Positions 43,346 to 52,826 of a stretch of DNA of 64,000 nucleotides are shown here, one piece after another. The notes beneath the pieces were generated by a model. That model had not been told where the DNA came from. It saw nothing but the letters and a program-made list of their open reading frames with translations, and ran no database searches. Position 1 is the first letter of the stretch. Each line of letters starts with the position of its first letter. The position numbers were made by a program, and so were the translations under genes. The stretch comes from Firmicutes bacterium HGW-Firmicutes-14 (GTDB lineage Bacteria > Bacillota > Thermincolia > Thermincolales > UBA2595), in contig PHAB01000005.1 in the NCBI GenBank assembly GCA_002840275.1, positions 1 through 64,000 on the forward strand, given 5' to 3'.

Positions 43346-45301
43346 ATGAGTCTATTGGTACTTGAAAACATTGTAAAAGAATATAGAAATCAATATGTAT
43401 TGAATGGAGTGAGTTTACGGGTCGAAAGGGGAGAGCGGGTAGCCCTGGTCGGTCCTAACGGGGCGGGAAAAACCACACTTCTCAAAATTGCTATGGGCCT
43501 GGAACAGTATGATACCGGGAGTGTGGTCACCGCCCGGAATATTAAGGTAGGGTATCTCAGTCAGGATTTAAATGAAGTTGAATCCAGTGAATTAAAAACC
43601 GAAACAGCCCTCCACTATGAAAAGGTTTACAGGATGGAAAGGAAGCTCAGGGATCTGGAGAGACAAATGAAGGAACAGAGTGAAAACTCAGATTCAGCTG
43701 CATATCAGAACCTGATGGATAAATATGCCAAACTTTTAACACGATATGAGGTTATAGATGGATATACGATTGAAACCAAAATAATGAAGATACTTCTTGG
43801 TCTCGGCCTGCGCCGGGAAACCCTGTCTATCCCGTTGAACAGGCTGAGCGGCGGGGAAAGAATGCGGGTTTCCGTTGCCCGGATTCTTTTGGAAGAGCCG
43901 GACCTTCTGCTGCTTGATGAACCTACAAATCACCTTGACATCCAGGCCACTGAATGGTTTGAGGGCTTTCTGAAAAAATTTAACGGCGGGATAATTTTCG
44001 TATCCCATGACAGGTATTTCCTGGACAGGGTTGCCACAAGGGTTGCCGAACTGGAAAAGGGCAGCATCTGTGTCAGGAGCGGCAACTATTCCAACTACAT
44101 TGAACACAAAAACCAGCTCAGCCACTATGTGTTAAATGAGCAGAAACGCCTGAGATGGACTGTAAGAAATGCCCGGGAAACCGTGCAGGGACTGAAGAGC
44201 AGGGGCAGGATAAGGGCATCAAAAAGCAGGGAAAAGGCGATAGAAAAGCTGAATCACGAGATGAGAACAAATCTTGAAGCAGCCAAAAAACGGGAGCATC
44301 TGTCCAGGGCCGGCGGCCCGGCAATTAGATTTAAGAAAATCAGGCATGTCAGCAAAGATATAGCGCGGGCTGATAACTTAACGAAAAGCTTTGGGGATGT
44401 GACCCTGTTTTCCGGTGCCGGTTTTCACCTGAGCGGAGGGGAAAGGGTAGGTATAATCGGCCCAAATGGGTGCGGAAAATCAACACTGGTCAACATGCTG
44501 CTGGGAAACGACCGGGATTACCAGGGTTTCCTCAGGCTTGGCGAATGGGTAAAGTACTCCTACATGGGCCAGGAAGTATTATTTGAGAATGACAATATGG
44601 CCATGCTTCAACTCATTACGTCCAAAAGAGACATGCCGGAGAGGGAAGCCCGGGATTACCTGGCCCGGTTCCAATTTTACGGAGATGAGGCTGATAAAAC
44701 CATAAGGGTATTAAGCGGCGGTGAACGGGTAAGGCTGTATCTCGCGTGTGTGATGCTTGAAGATGCGGATTGCCTGATTCTTGATGAGCCTACAAACCAT
44801 CTCGATATGCAGGCCAGGGATGCGGTCGAAGCGGCGTTAAGGGAATTCAGGGGGACCATGATCGCTGTTACCCATGACAGGTATTTTTTGACTCATTGTG
44901 TGGATAAAATACTGGAAATTGAAAACGGAAAGATAAATACCTATGAAGGGAATTATGAATTCTTCAGACAGGTTAAATACGGCGCTGACGGCGAAAATGG
45001 GAAGGAAGACGGCTTATGGACCGGTAAAAGCCCTGGCGGAAATTCCAAAAGCAAAAGGGATAATGTTACCGGAAGAGGATATGGGAAAAGGGAAAATCTG
45101 AAGAATGACCTGAAGAAGGAAAGACAGAAGAAAATAAACCTGGAAGAATCCAGGCAGGAGATCGAGGCTCAAATTATTAGCCTTGAAGGCAGAATTAAAG
45201 AAATAGAAGGGTTGTTTGACACATCAACTCCATTGGAAAAATACAGGGAATATGATGAGCTTTTAAAACAAGTTAACAGGCTTTACAGTGAGTGGAAGTG
45301 A
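43346..45301 (+). CDS. ABC-F family ATPase
   Basis: ATG 43346 after GAAGAGGAATG; 651 residues. Two ABC domains with Walker A GPNGAGKTT and GPNGCGKST, signature LSGGERMRV and LSGGERVRL, and DEPTNHLD twice. The inter-domain linker is arginine/lysine-rich and a coiled-coil tail (about 570-650) ends the protein. There are no membrane segments. ABC-F proteins act on the ribosome (translation factors or antibiotic target protection); resemblance to the YdiF/Uup branch suggests a housekeeping role, but resistance cannot be excluded. Confidence 0.93.
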   Translation: MSLLVLENIVKEYRNQYVLNGVSLRVERGERVALVGPNGAGKTTLLKIAMGLEQYDTGSVVTARNIKVGYLSQDLNEVESSELKTETALHYEKVYRMERKLRDLERQMKEQSENSDSAAYQNLMDKYAKLLTRYEVIDGYTIETKIMKILLGLGLRRETLSIPLNRLSGGERMRVSVARILLEEPDLLLLDEPTNHLDIQATEWFEGFLKKFNGGIIFVSHDRYFLDRVATRVAELEKGSICVRSGNYSNYIEHKNQLSHYVLNEQKRLRWTVRNARETVQGLKSRGRIRASKSREKAIEKLNHEMRTNLEAAKKREHLSRAGGPAIRFKKIRHVSKDIARADNLTKSFGDVTLFSGAGFHLSGGERVGIIGPNGCGKSTLVNMLLGNDRDYQGFLRLGEWVKYSYMGQEVLFENDNMAMLQLITSKRDMPEREARDYLARFQFYGDEADKTIRVLSGGERVRLYLACVMLEDADCLILDEPTNHLDMQARDAVEAALREFRGTMIAVTHDRYFLTHCVDKILEIENGKINTYEGNYEFFRQVKYGADGENGKEDGLWTGKSPGGNSKSKRDNVTGRGYGKRENLKNDLKKERQKKINLEESRQEIEAQIISLEGRIKEIEGLFDTSTPLEKYREYDELLKQVNRLYSEWK

Positions 45302-45307
45302 GTGAAG

Positions 45308-45350
45308 GTGAGAGGAAGTGACCCGCCGTTGGCCGGCCACTTCCTCTCAC
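45308..45350. repeat. 13-bp inverted repeat after the ABC-F gene
   Basis: GTGAGAGGAAGTG (45308-45320) and its exact complement (45338-45350) flank a GC-rich loop that itself can pair. It may act as a bidirectional terminator between the convergent ABC-F and anti-sigma genes, although T-tracts are missing. The arm word GTGAGAGG also forms the hairpin at 18221-18251. Confidence 0.65.
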
Positions 45351-45361
45351 AGCCCGGAACA

Positions 45362-46621
45362 TCAATACAGTTGTCCGCCAAAGCTCCGGTTAAACCAGTT
45401 CCATAATCTGACATCCCCTAAAGCCGGCGAGTGAACTGATTCCAATTCCCTTAACCTGAGCAGTTCCTTAGAAGGCCCTGTAACAACCACACCGTAAACC
45501 TTGATCCCGTTTTTCTTCAGGTATTGGTATCGTTCAGACAAGTGCAGGGTTTTGGGGTCGCCCCGGTAAAGTTTTTTGGCCAGCTTTTCGTTATTTACCA
45601 GGAACTTCATGGAATCCATGAAGTACTTTTCCCGGGCCGCGGTGTCTTCATCCTCCAGCGGATTGAATTTACTCAGCAAGTTACGGGACATGTTGGCAAA
45701 ACCCCAGGCACCGTCAAATGGGGCCAATGGAGCCCGAATATCATTGGCTTGGCCCCCGGTTCCTTCCTGTCCCGTGGAAACGGCGAACCAGGTAATGTCC
45801 AGGTCATAGTCATCCAGCAGGGAATAGACCTGTTCCATGGAGAAGTTTTGCCGGAAGGAAACGCCCAATTCAGCCACAGTACCTTCGGGGAGGGATTCCA
45901 TGGCCTGCCAGGTTTCTTTTGAGAAACCTGCTAATCCGTCATCCGTCCCAATGTCTTTCAATGACGAAACCTGGTCAGGATGGTAAAAATAAAGAAAATG
46001 TTCATAACTGCCGTTTTCCCAGTCCCACTCAGTCCCAACAGAGGACAGCAGGTGGTTAATATTTAGGTACCCAATCTTATATGACTCTTTTCCGATCTGT
46101 TTCTGAAGGGCATAACTGCCCCGCGCGGCAAAGTAAGGCTTGATTTCCAGGCTGCTGTGGCCCCATCCCGCCTGGGAGAAGGTTGCCGGGAAGGGCTCCG
46201 GGATAACCGGCATGGTGACATTGGGAAAGGTGAACTCTGTTAAGAGGTTTGCTGCCTGCAGGGTCCGGAACAGACGGGAGTTTTCTTTGCCCCAGTTGAA
46301 AAATAAACCTGACAGGAAGGTACCGGCAAATTGGAATAATATAAACAGGAAAAATAAGAAAACAGCAATGCTGAAGCGGTTTTTATATTTGGCCCGCCTG
46401 AGAATTTTCCGCTGCTGTTTTTCACTCAGGTCACAATTTCCCAATCCTTCCTTCAGGAAGGGTTTTTTTATTTCATTGCCGGCCAGCACAGTATCAATAA
46501 GACCCTGGCAGGCCGAACAGTTTTCCAAATGACTTTCTATTTTCCGGTTTTCATCAGGTGTAGTTTTGCCCTGCAGGTACAGGTCTTTTCTTTGTTCAAA
46601 TTCTTTACAATCCATCGGCAT
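45362..46621 (-). CDS. membrane anti-sigma factor with zinc-finger head
   Basis: 419 residues, ATG 46621 overlapping the sigma gene by 17 bases. The N-terminus has an anti-sigma zinc-binding pattern HLENCSACQ (HxxxCxxC), then a membrane helix (about 88-110) and a 300-residue extracytoplasmic domain of the Sigma-regulator N/C type. It presumably sequesters the ECF sigma factor until an envelope signal acts on the outer domain. The translational overlap supports a sigma/anti-sigma pair. Confidence 0.88.
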   Translation of the reverse strand: MPMDCKEFEQRKDLYLQGKTTPDENRKIESHLENCSACQGLIDTVLAGNEIKKPFLKEGLGNCDLSEKQQRKILRRAKYKNRFSIAVFLFFLFILFQFAGTFLSGLFFNWGKENSRLFRTLQAANLLTEFTFPNVTMPVIPEPFPATFSQAGWGHSSLEIKPYFAARGSYALQKQIGKESYKIGYLNINHLLSSVGTEWDWENGSYEHFLYFYHPDQVSSLKDIGTDDGLAGFSKETWQAMESLPEGTVAELGVSFRQNFSMEQVYSLLDDYDLDITWFAVSTGQEGTGGQANDIRAPLAPFDGAWGFANMSRNLLSKFNPLEDEDTAAREKYFMDSMKFLVNNEKLAKKLYRGDPKTLHLSERYQYLKKNGIKVYGVVVTGPSKELLRLRELESVHSPALGDVRLWNWFNRSFGGQLY

Positions 46622-47108
46622 TCATCACCTCTCTCATTTTTTGGCGGGCCCTGAACAGAGTCACTTTCACATTAGTCAGGCTCAGCCCCAGGATGTCTGT
46701 TATCTCCCGGTATGTAAAATCATGATAGTCCCGTAACAAAATCACCTGGCGGCTTACCGGGGGGAGGGAATGGAGCGCTTTCAGCCAATTATTCAGTTTC
46801 TCCCGCAGCAGGTAGTCTTCTTCGGGCCCGGGCTGAGTTTGTTTATTTAGATTAGCTATTATTAAAGGGTCTGTCTGGACCTGCCGTTTTTCCTTGCGGT
46901 ACCGGTCGACAAAAGTGTTATGAGCTACCCGGAACAGCCAGGGGCGTATCTCTTCCCCCCTGTAACTCTCCAGGTGTTCATAAGCTTTGACAAATGTATC
47001 CTGAACCAGGTCTTCCGCGAGTTGGGGGTGGCCGGTGAGCTGGAGCAGGTAATGATATAAGTCTTTCATGTGAAGTTTATAAACGGCCTCTAAAGAATTT
47101 GCTCTCAT
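46605..47108 (-). CDS. ECF-type RNA polymerase sigma factor
   Basis: ATG 47108 after GGGGAGGGTGG; a GTG at 47114 lies within that site. 167 residues with sigma region 2 (AEDLVQDTFVKAYE, RPWLFRVAHNTFVDRYR) and region 4 (PPVSRQVILLRDYHDFTYREIT), and no other domains. A promoter-like sequence resembling its own type lies at 47135-47161, suggesting autoregulation. The other targets are unknown. Confidence 0.93.
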   Translation of the reverse strand: MRANSLEAVYKLHMKDLYHYLLQLTGHPQLAEDLVQDTFVKAYEHLESYRGEEIRPWLFRVAHNTFVDRYRKEKRQVQTDPLIIANLNKQTQPGPEEDYLLREKLNNWLKALHSLPPVSRQVILLRDYHDFTYREITDILGLSLTNVKVTLFRARQKMREVMNADGL

Positions 47109-47134
47109 TACCACCCTCCCCTCTACGTTAAAAC

Positions 47135-47161
47135 AACGGTTTAAATATGATAAAAGTTACA
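47135..47161 (-). promoter_or_regulatory. candidate ECF autoregulatory promoter
   Basis: On the minus strand TGTAACTTTT (47161-47152) is followed after 13 bases by CGTT (47138-47135), close to the sigma-W-type pattern TGAAAC...CGTA with the same spacing. It would start a transcript about 20 bases before the sigma gene. Confidence 0.5.
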
Positions 47162-47267
47162 CATTATTTTATCATGTTTTGTAAATCCCCTGCAAAACCT
47201 GAGGTTCACAAATAATCTTTGCTGTTATTGGGAAGAAATAAATTAAACTTTTATAGGAGGTTGTGAG

Positions 47268-47822
47268 ATGGTGACCGGTCATAAGGATGAAACATTGAAG
47301 GATGGGTCAAAGGATAAATCGATAAACGATGAGTCACTAAAAGAGGCTCTGCAGAGAAAGCTTGAAGATGATATTAATCTTAGGGGTTATGCACTGAAAG
47401 CAGATGTAGTGGAAGGACAAGCACAATTACAGGGAATTGTGGATGTTCTGGCCGAGAAAGAGCATGCTGAAAAAATCGCGAAAGGCATTTCAGGTATAAA
47501 AAAAGTTGATAACGCTATTGCTGTCAGTACTGATGGAGCGATTACCGACAGTGCCGTGGACTTCGAGGTGGCAGAAGAGCTGAATGCCAACCCTGAAGTT
47601 AATCTCAAGCACATTGGTGCCAAAAGCTCCGGTGGTAAAGTTATTTTGACAGGCAATGTCACAGACCCGGATGAAATAAATACAGCACGCCGTTCGGCAG
47701 GCAAGGCCCGGGGCGTGACTGAAGTTAAAAGCCAGGTAAAGGTACGTGCACCGGAAATGACCCTAGACCAAATATTTCACAGCCAGGTAAATAATGACCG
47801 GGAGACAGATCCGGCAGACTAA
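47268..47822 (+). CDS. BON-domain protein
   Basis: ATG 47268 after TAGGAGGTTG. 184 residues, very hydrophilic, with two BON domains (about 25-90 and 100-165) and no signal peptide. BON domains are thought to bind membranes or other proteins; cytoplasmic tandem-BON proteins are often stress-related. It is divergent from the ECF sigma operon, so joint control is possible, but no matching ECF promoter is seen on this side. Confidence 0.82.
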   Translation: MVTGHKDETLKDGSKDKSINDESLKEALQRKLEDDINLRGYALKADVVEGQAQLQGIVDVLAEKEHAEKIAKGISGIKKVDNAIAVSTDGAITDSAVDFEVAEELNANPEVNLKHIGAKSSGGKVILTGNVTDPDEINTARRSAGKARGVTEVKSQVKVRAPEMTLDQIFHSQVNNDRETDPAD

Positions 47823-47937
47823 CCCGGGAAGTAATGAAAGCTCATCGATTGCCTGCTTGTCAGAGAATTGATGGGCTTATGTTTTCCAGATGCCGCCAAA
47901 ATGATATAATCAAACTAAAAAAAGGAGGAATATAACA

Positions 47938-48483
47938 GTGAAAACAGTGTTTGTTCTGCTTGCAGAGGGCTTCGAAGAAATTGAGGCGATAACTGTAGTG
48001 GATGTACTGCGCAGAGCCGGGATTGATACTGTTATAGTGGCCACGGGGAACGAGTTGACCGTTTCGGGCGGACACGGGGTAGCAGTCAGGGCAAACCGGC
48101 TTTTTGCAGAAACTGATTTCAGCCGGGGCAGTATGGTTGTCCTGCCCGGCGGGGGAGAAGGGACCAGGAACCTGGCGGCCCATGCCGGAGTGGCCGGGGT
48201 GCTGCGGGAATATTCTGCTGCCGGCAGGTATATCGCTGCCATATGTGCCGCACCAAGTGTCCCGGGTGAAATGGGATTGCTGGCCGGGAAAAAGGCTGCC
48301 TGTTACCCGGGCTTTGAAGAAAATCTGACGGGAGCGGATGTTATGGACTGTCCGGTGGTTGTGGACGGGAATGTGGTAACATCCAGGGGCCCGGCAACAG
48401 CTATGGCTTTCGCCCTAAAGCTGGTTGAACTGCTGGCCGGAGAAGAGACGGCGCGTGATGTGGCGGAAGGGATGCTTTTCTAA
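47938..48483 (+). CDS. DJ-1/PfpI-family protein
   Basis: GTG 47938 after AAAGGAGGAATA. 181 residues. The N-terminal LAEGFEEIEAI carries the conserved Glu, and the nucleophile-elbow cysteine is in AAICAAPSV. This is the DJ-1/YajL subgroup, associated with glyoxalase, deglycase or chaperone activities; the last two are disputed. It is monocistronic as far as can be seen. Confidence 0.92.
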   Translation: MKTVFVLLAEGFEEIEAITVVDVLRRAGIDTVIVATGNELTVSGGHGVAVRANRLFAETDFSRGSMVVLPGGGEGTRNLAAHAGVAGVLREYSAAGRYIAAICAAPSVPGEMGLLAGKKAACYPGFEENLTGADVMDCPVVVDGNVVTSRGPATAMAFALKLVELLAGEETARDVAEGMLF

Positions 48484-48580
48484 TCCGACGAAAAGTTGAT
48501 GCCCAAAAACACCAGAAAACACCGGTTGGGTAAATATATGACCATTTAACTACTAATTTCTTCAACTGGAATATTATTAG

Positions 48581-48609
48581 ATGACTCATTAGAATATTTT
48601 GGGTATAAT
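48581..48609 (+). promoter_or_regulatory. promoter of the riboswitch-controlled chemoreceptor
   Basis: ATGACT (48581-48586), 17-base spacer, TATAAT (48604-48609). The transcript would start about 20 bases before the aptamer. Confidence 0.55.
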
Positions 48610-48635
48610 TACAATTATTATATATATAGGATTCT

Positions 48636-48716
48636 GAATAAAGGCAAACTCGCTGAAAGGCGGGGGCGCAAAGCCATGGGTCTAAGGGTTTTATACTATG
48701 ATTGCCAGGCTGCCGG
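48636..48716 (+). promoter_or_regulatory. class I cyclic-di-GMP riboswitch (GEMM-I), copy 2
   Basis: It has the same core as the element at 119-203: AAAGGCAAAC, a P2 stem with GAAA loop (GCTGAAAGGC), GCGCAAAGCCATGGGTCTAA, and GATTGCCAGGCTGCCGG. A terminator follows at 48730-48763. It precedes a dCache chemoreceptor gene at 48811, so c-di-GMP controls production of a receptor. Confidence 0.93.
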
Positions 48717-48729
48717 AATAGGTTTTTTG

Positions 48730-48763
48730 AAACCGTATCAGCTGGCCTGAACGGTTTTTTTTT
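48730..48763 (+). terminator. expression-platform terminator of GEMM-I copy 2
   Basis: AAACCGT (48730-48736) pairs with ACGGTTT, followed by a run of T residues; the loop can form an inner CAGG/CCTG pairing. An upstream AGGTTTTTTG stretch could compete for the 5' arm. Confidence 0.82.
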
Positions 48764-48810
48764 ATATTACAAAAGCATAAAAAAATTAGCGCAATCGAGG
48801 TGGAAATCTT

Positions 48811-51195
48811 ATGTTTAAGTGGGGTATTGCTAAAAAGCTTGTAACATCGGTTTTAGTTGCATTTTTCTTTGTTTTTACAATTACCGGATTTTTTGTATAC
48901 AGTAGAGTAAAGAAACAGATTGAACTCTCAACACAGCTTGAAAATAAAAACTTATCACAGAAGCTGGCCAAACAGGTTGAGGAATCACTGAATCAGGGGA
49001 TGACAATAGCGCGAACTTTAGCCAAAACAGTAGAGACAGATATTCGCGGGCCACGGCACCTTTCCAGAGACGATGTTATTCAAATCCTTTATACCGTTTT
49101 GGACAGCAACCCGGATCTTTTAGGGACTTATGTATGCTTTGAGCCCAACGCTTTTGATGACAGGGATAATCAATACAAATATGCCAATTATCACGATGCT
49201 ACCGGGAGGTTTATCCCGTATGTGAATAAACTTACCGGCAGCATGGCTATTGAGCCTCTTGTGGATTATGAAACAGAGGGAGCGGGAGATTACTACCTTT
49301 TACCCAGGAAAACAGGCCGGGAGCAAATTTTGGAGCCTTATCTGTATCAGGGAGTTCTATTAACTTCGCTGGTGGTACCGATAAAAGATTCCCGGGGCAA
49401 TTTTGTGGGTATAGCCGGAGTGGATGTGGGTCTTACTCAATTAGATTCAATGATATCCCAAATAAAGGTCCTGGAATCGGGGAACGCTTCTTTGGTAAGC
49501 AATAACGGGACTTATCTGTCTGATTCCAATAAAATAATGGTTGGATATTCCTCTCTGAAAGATATCAATGCAAAGGGTATAAGAAACGCATTTGATACCG
49601 GCCAGGCTTTTATTGTAGATAACCCAAACGAAGAAGATATTCAAAACATTGAACAGATTGAATCCCAAACGACTCCTCAAATGCAGGAAACGTACAGCCA
49701 ATTGACTGCTGAGGTGCTGGCAGGCAATTCGGGGATGATAGAATTACTGGATAGAGGCAGTAAAACTCTAAAATGGACATTTTATGAGCCGGTATTGATT
49801 GCCGGGACAAGCACTCCCTGGAGTCTCCTGGTTAATGTGCCTCCTGATGAAGCTCTTATTCCGTTAAATGCGGTTCTGAGAGACCTTGTTATTATAGCTT
49901 TAATAGCAATCATAGGTATATCGATAGCATTGATTTTGTTAATCCGGCGCTTAATGAGACCTATTGGTATGACTGTAAATATGCTGAAAGATATCGCCCA
50001 GGGTGAAGGTGACCTGACAAAAAGGATTACTATAACCTCAAAAGATGAATTCGGTGAACTTGCAGATTGGTTTAACCAGTTTATCGAAAAAATTGCTAAA
50101 ATGATAAATAAGATAAAATCTACCGGTGAATTAGTGGCTGCCAACAGTGAACAAATATCTGCGAATTCCATGGAGGCTTCTAAAGCAACTCAAAATGTGG
50201 CTGCCGCAATTGAACAGGTGGCTAAAGGTTCAGCAGAGCAATCACGCGGTGTTGCTGACACTGAAAAAATTGTAAGCCAAGTCACACAGGCTATTGAACA
50301 AATTGCCCTGGGCGCTCAGGAACAAAGTCGCAATGTTTTATCTACTACTTCACTGGTAAATGAGATGTCGGTAAGAATCAGTGAAGTGGCTGAAGGGATG
50401 CAGTCAGTGAAACAAATATCAGAACAGAACGGGGTCACAGCGGAAGATGGCGGTAAGGCCGTTGAACAGACGGTTAACGGAATGATCCAGGTAAAGAATG
50501 CAGTATTTGAAACAGCACAAAGACTCCATGAGCTTGGAGAACGGTCTCAGAAAATAGGAGAAATTATTGAGGTTATAGATGATATATCGGAACAGACCAA
50601 CCTGCTGGCTCTTAATGCTGCAATCGAGGCGGCCCGGGCAGGAGAGCACGGCAAAGGTTTTGCGGTTGTAGCTGATGAAGTAAGAAAGCTTGCTGAAAGA
50701 GCGGGTAAAGCAACAAAGGAAATAGCTGACCTTATTACTGACATTCAACGGGGGACTGAGGTTGCAGTCAGATCAATGCAGGTGGGGACAAAGGAAGTTG
50801 AAGAGGGGGTAAATCTTGCCCAGGCAGCCGGAAAATCTCTGGATGAGATAGTAGATGGTGTAAAAATGGCAGGAGACAATGTACAGAAAATTATGGGGAT
50901 AGTTAACCAAATCTTAAATATGAGCCAGGAAGTCTCAGAGGCAGTCAGCAATGTGGCAGCAATAACACAGGAAAATACGGCTGCGACAGAGGAAATAGCG
51001 GCTTCAACAGAGCAGGTGAATACCTCGGTACAAAACATTGCAGTTGTATCTGAACAAAATGCTTCAGTAGCTGAAGAAGTATCTGCTTCTTCTGAGGAAC
51101 TGACAGCGTCAATTGAAGAAATGTCTTCATCAAGCGAACAGATGGCCAAAATGGCACACGAACTATACAGTGTGGTGGCACAGTTTAAGGTGTAG
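48811..51195 (+). CDS. dCache-domain methyl-accepting chemotaxis protein
   Basis: ATG 48811 after GAGGTGG; 794 residues. Membrane helix 1 (about 10-32), a large extracellular dCache_1 sensor (about 40-345; [30 protein letters not shown]), helix 2 (about 355-380), HAMP (about 380-435) and a long signalling domain with the tip [16 protein letters not shown]. dCache domains bind small extracellular ligands such as amino or organic acids; the ligand here is unknown. Regulated by the preceding c-di-GMP riboswitch. Confidence 0.95.
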   Translation: MFKWGIAKKLVTSVLVAFFFVFTITGFFVYSRVKKQIELSTQLENKNLSQKLAKQVEESLNQGMTIARTLAKTVETDIRGPRHLSRDDVIQILYTVLDSNPDLLGTYVCFEPNAFDDRDNQYKYANYHDATGRFIPYVNKLTGSMAIEPLVDYETEGAGDYYLLPRKTGREQILEPYLYQGVLLTSLVVPIKDSRGNFVGIAGVDVGLTQLDSMISQIKVLESGNASLVSNNGTYLSDSNKIMVGYSSLKDINAKGIRNAFDTGQAFIVDNPNEEDIQNIEQIESQTTPQMQETYSQLTAEVLAGNSGMIELLDRGSKTLKWTFYEPVLIAGTSTPWSLLVNVPPDEALIPLNAVLRDLVIIALIAIIGISIALILLIRRLMRPIGMTVNMLKDIAQGEGDLTKRITITSKDEFGELADWFNQFIEKIAKMINKIKSTGELVAANSEQISANSMEASKATQNVAAAIEQVAKGSAEQSRGVADTEKIVSQVTQAIEQIALGAQEQSRNVLSTTSLVNEMSVRISEVAEGMQSVKQISEQNGVTAEDGGKAVEQTVNGMIQVKNAVFETAQRLHELGERSQKIGEIIEVIDDISEQTNLLALNAAIEAARAGEHGKGFAVVADEVRKLAERAGKATKEIADLITDIQRGTEVAVRSMQVGTKEVEEGVNLAQAAGKSLDEIVDGVKMAGDNVQKIMGIVNQILNMSQEVSEAVSNVAAITQENTAATEEIAASTEQVNTSVQNIAVVSEQNASVAEEVSASSEELTASIEEMSSSSEQMAKMAHELYSVVAQFKV

Positions 51196-51300
51196 AAGAG
51201 GATTAAGGCTATTTGTATAGAATGAACAAATTGAGAAAAAGTTAAGATTAATCGTATCAACGATAAGAATCAGCAGATAAAGGAGAAAAGCTGAAAGAAG

Positions 51301-51960
51301 ATGGATTTAAATCAAAAAAAGCGTGTCCTCGTGATGACCGCTGTCCCAATCGAAATGGATGCTGTGCTGCGCGGGCTGAACAACGACGCCGGGTTTGACG
51401 TCATGCCGGCCGGAGTTGGCCCTGCCGTGGCAGCTGCTAAGACGGCGAAAGTTCTGGCTGCGGCCGGGTATAGCTTGGTAGTGAGCGCTGGCATTGGCGG
51501 GGGCTTCCCCGGCAGGGCCGGGATAGGGTCCCTGGTGGTAGCGACCGAAATTATTGCCGCAGACCTGGGTGTGCAGACCCCGGAAGGGTTCATTAGTTTG
51601 GACGAACTGGGCTTTGGCTCTGCCCGTATCCAGGTTGATGATGACCTGGTGAGCAGGGTGACAGGGGCCTTCAGTGCAGCCGGAATTCCTGTAAATACCG
51701 GTCCGGTACTTACTGTATCAACTGGGACGGGAACAACCGCCGCTGCCCGGGAAATGGCTGTGCGTGTGCCGGGGGCGGCTGCCGAGGCAATGGAGGGGTA
51801 TGGAGTGGCAATTGCAGCCAGGGAAGCCGGCCTGCCGGTCCTCGAAATCCGCGCCATATCAAACATGGTCGGTCCCCGTGACCGTAATGCGTGGAAAGTT
51901 AAAGAAGCCCTGGATATCCTGGAAAAAGCCGGGGCAGCATTATTGGAGGTATTGCCGTGA
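51301..51960 (+). CDS. mqnB: futalosine hydrolase
   Basis: ATG 51301; 219 residues. Nucleoside-phosphorylase/MTAN fold with VVSAGIGGGFPGRAG and a catalytic region EAMEGYGVAIAAREAG. It splits futalosine (or aminofutalosine) to release the base and dehypoxanthine futalosine for menaquinone synthesis. The mqnD gene overlaps its stop by four bases (GTGA), strongly supporting the assignment. Confidence 0.93.
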   Translation: MDLNQKKRVLVMTAVPIEMDAVLRGLNNDAGFDVMPAGVGPAVAAAKTAKVLAAAGYSLVVSAGIGGGFPGRAGIGSLVVATEIIAADLGVQTPEGFISLDELGFGSARIQVDDDLVSRVTGAFSAAGIPVNTGPVLTVSTGTGTTAAAREMAVRVPGAAAEAMEGYGVAIAAREAGLPVLEIRAISNMVGPRDRNAWKVKEALDILEKAGAALLEVLP

Positions 51961-52826
51961 AAATTGCCTTTTCTCCCTGTCCCAATGATACTTTTGTTTT
52001 CCATGCCTGGGTACATGGGTTAATACCGGGTGCGCCTGAATTGGACGTTACATATGCGGATATAGATATCACCAACAGTTTGGCTGCCGGTCCCAACGGG
52101 CCGGATGTGATCAAGATCTCATATGCGGCCCTGCCCTGGGCACTGGCCGATTATGCGCTGCTGCCCTGCGGCGGGGCGTTGGGCAGGGGCTGCGGACCGC
52201 TGGTACTTACTGGCGGCGGAACAGGAAAGAAGGACCCTGTTGACAAGGGTTTGGCGGTGAAAGACCCAGAGGCACTGTCCGGCCGGCGGGTGGCGGTGCC
52301 CAGTGAACGATCAACAGCTTATCTGCTGTTCCGGTTGTGGGCAGCACAACAAGTCCAGGGGGGCGTGGGTGAGATAGTGGTCCTGCCTTTTCATGAGATC
52401 ATGCCGGCGGTACGTGACGGTGTGGTTGAGGCAGGACTTGTGATACATGAGGCGCGTTTTACCTATCCTTCATATGGGTTAAATCTCCTGACTGATTTAG
52501 GAACCTGGTGGGAAGCCGATACCGGCCTGCCGATTCCACTGGGGGCAATCATAGCCCGCCGCTCACTGGACCTGCCTGCAATCACCGGCTGGATTCGGGA
52601 TTCGGTCAGATACGCGTGGGCTCACCCGGAGGCATCCCGGGAGTATGTGTTATCCCATGCCCAGGAAATGTCCCCTGAAGTAGCAGAAGCCCATATTGAA
52701 CTGTATGTAAACGAATTCACGGAGAATCTGGGTGAGGCAGGGTACAAGGCAGTAACCGCTCTCCTGAGCCGGGCTTCACGAGAAGGGCTGATACCGGAAG
52801 TGGATTTGAAGGGACTCAGATTTTAA
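51957..52826 (+). CDS. mqnD: 1,4-dihydroxy-6-naphthoate synthase
   Basis: GTG 51957 overlapping mqnB; 289 residues. The N-terminal [14 protein letters not shown] motif and SYAALPWAL are diagnostic of MqnD, a periplasmic-binding-like fold enzyme converting cyclic dehypoxanthine futalosine to 1,4-dihydroxy-6-naphthoate. Its 3' end overlaps the convergent glnS gene by 11 bases. Other mqn genes are not in the window. Confidence 0.95.
   Translation: MKIAFSPCPNDTFVFHAWVHGLIPGAPELDVTYADIDITNSLAAGPNGPDVIKISYAALPWALADYALLPCGGALGRGCGPLVLTGGGTGKKDPVDKGLAVKDPEALSGRRVAVPSERSTAYLLFRLWAAQQVQGGVGEIVVLPFHEIMPAVRDGVVEAGLVIHEARFTYPSYGLNLLTDLGTWWEADTGLPIPLGAIIARRSLDLPAITGWIRDSVRYAWAHPEASREYVLSHAQEMSPEVAEAHIELYVNEFTENLGEAGYKAVTALLSRASREGLIPEVDLKGLRF

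Noticed and set aside
47240-47260. AAACTTTT near the BON gene considered as an ECF -35 element
   Set aside because: It overlaps the ribosome-binding site, too close to the start codon to act as a promoter.
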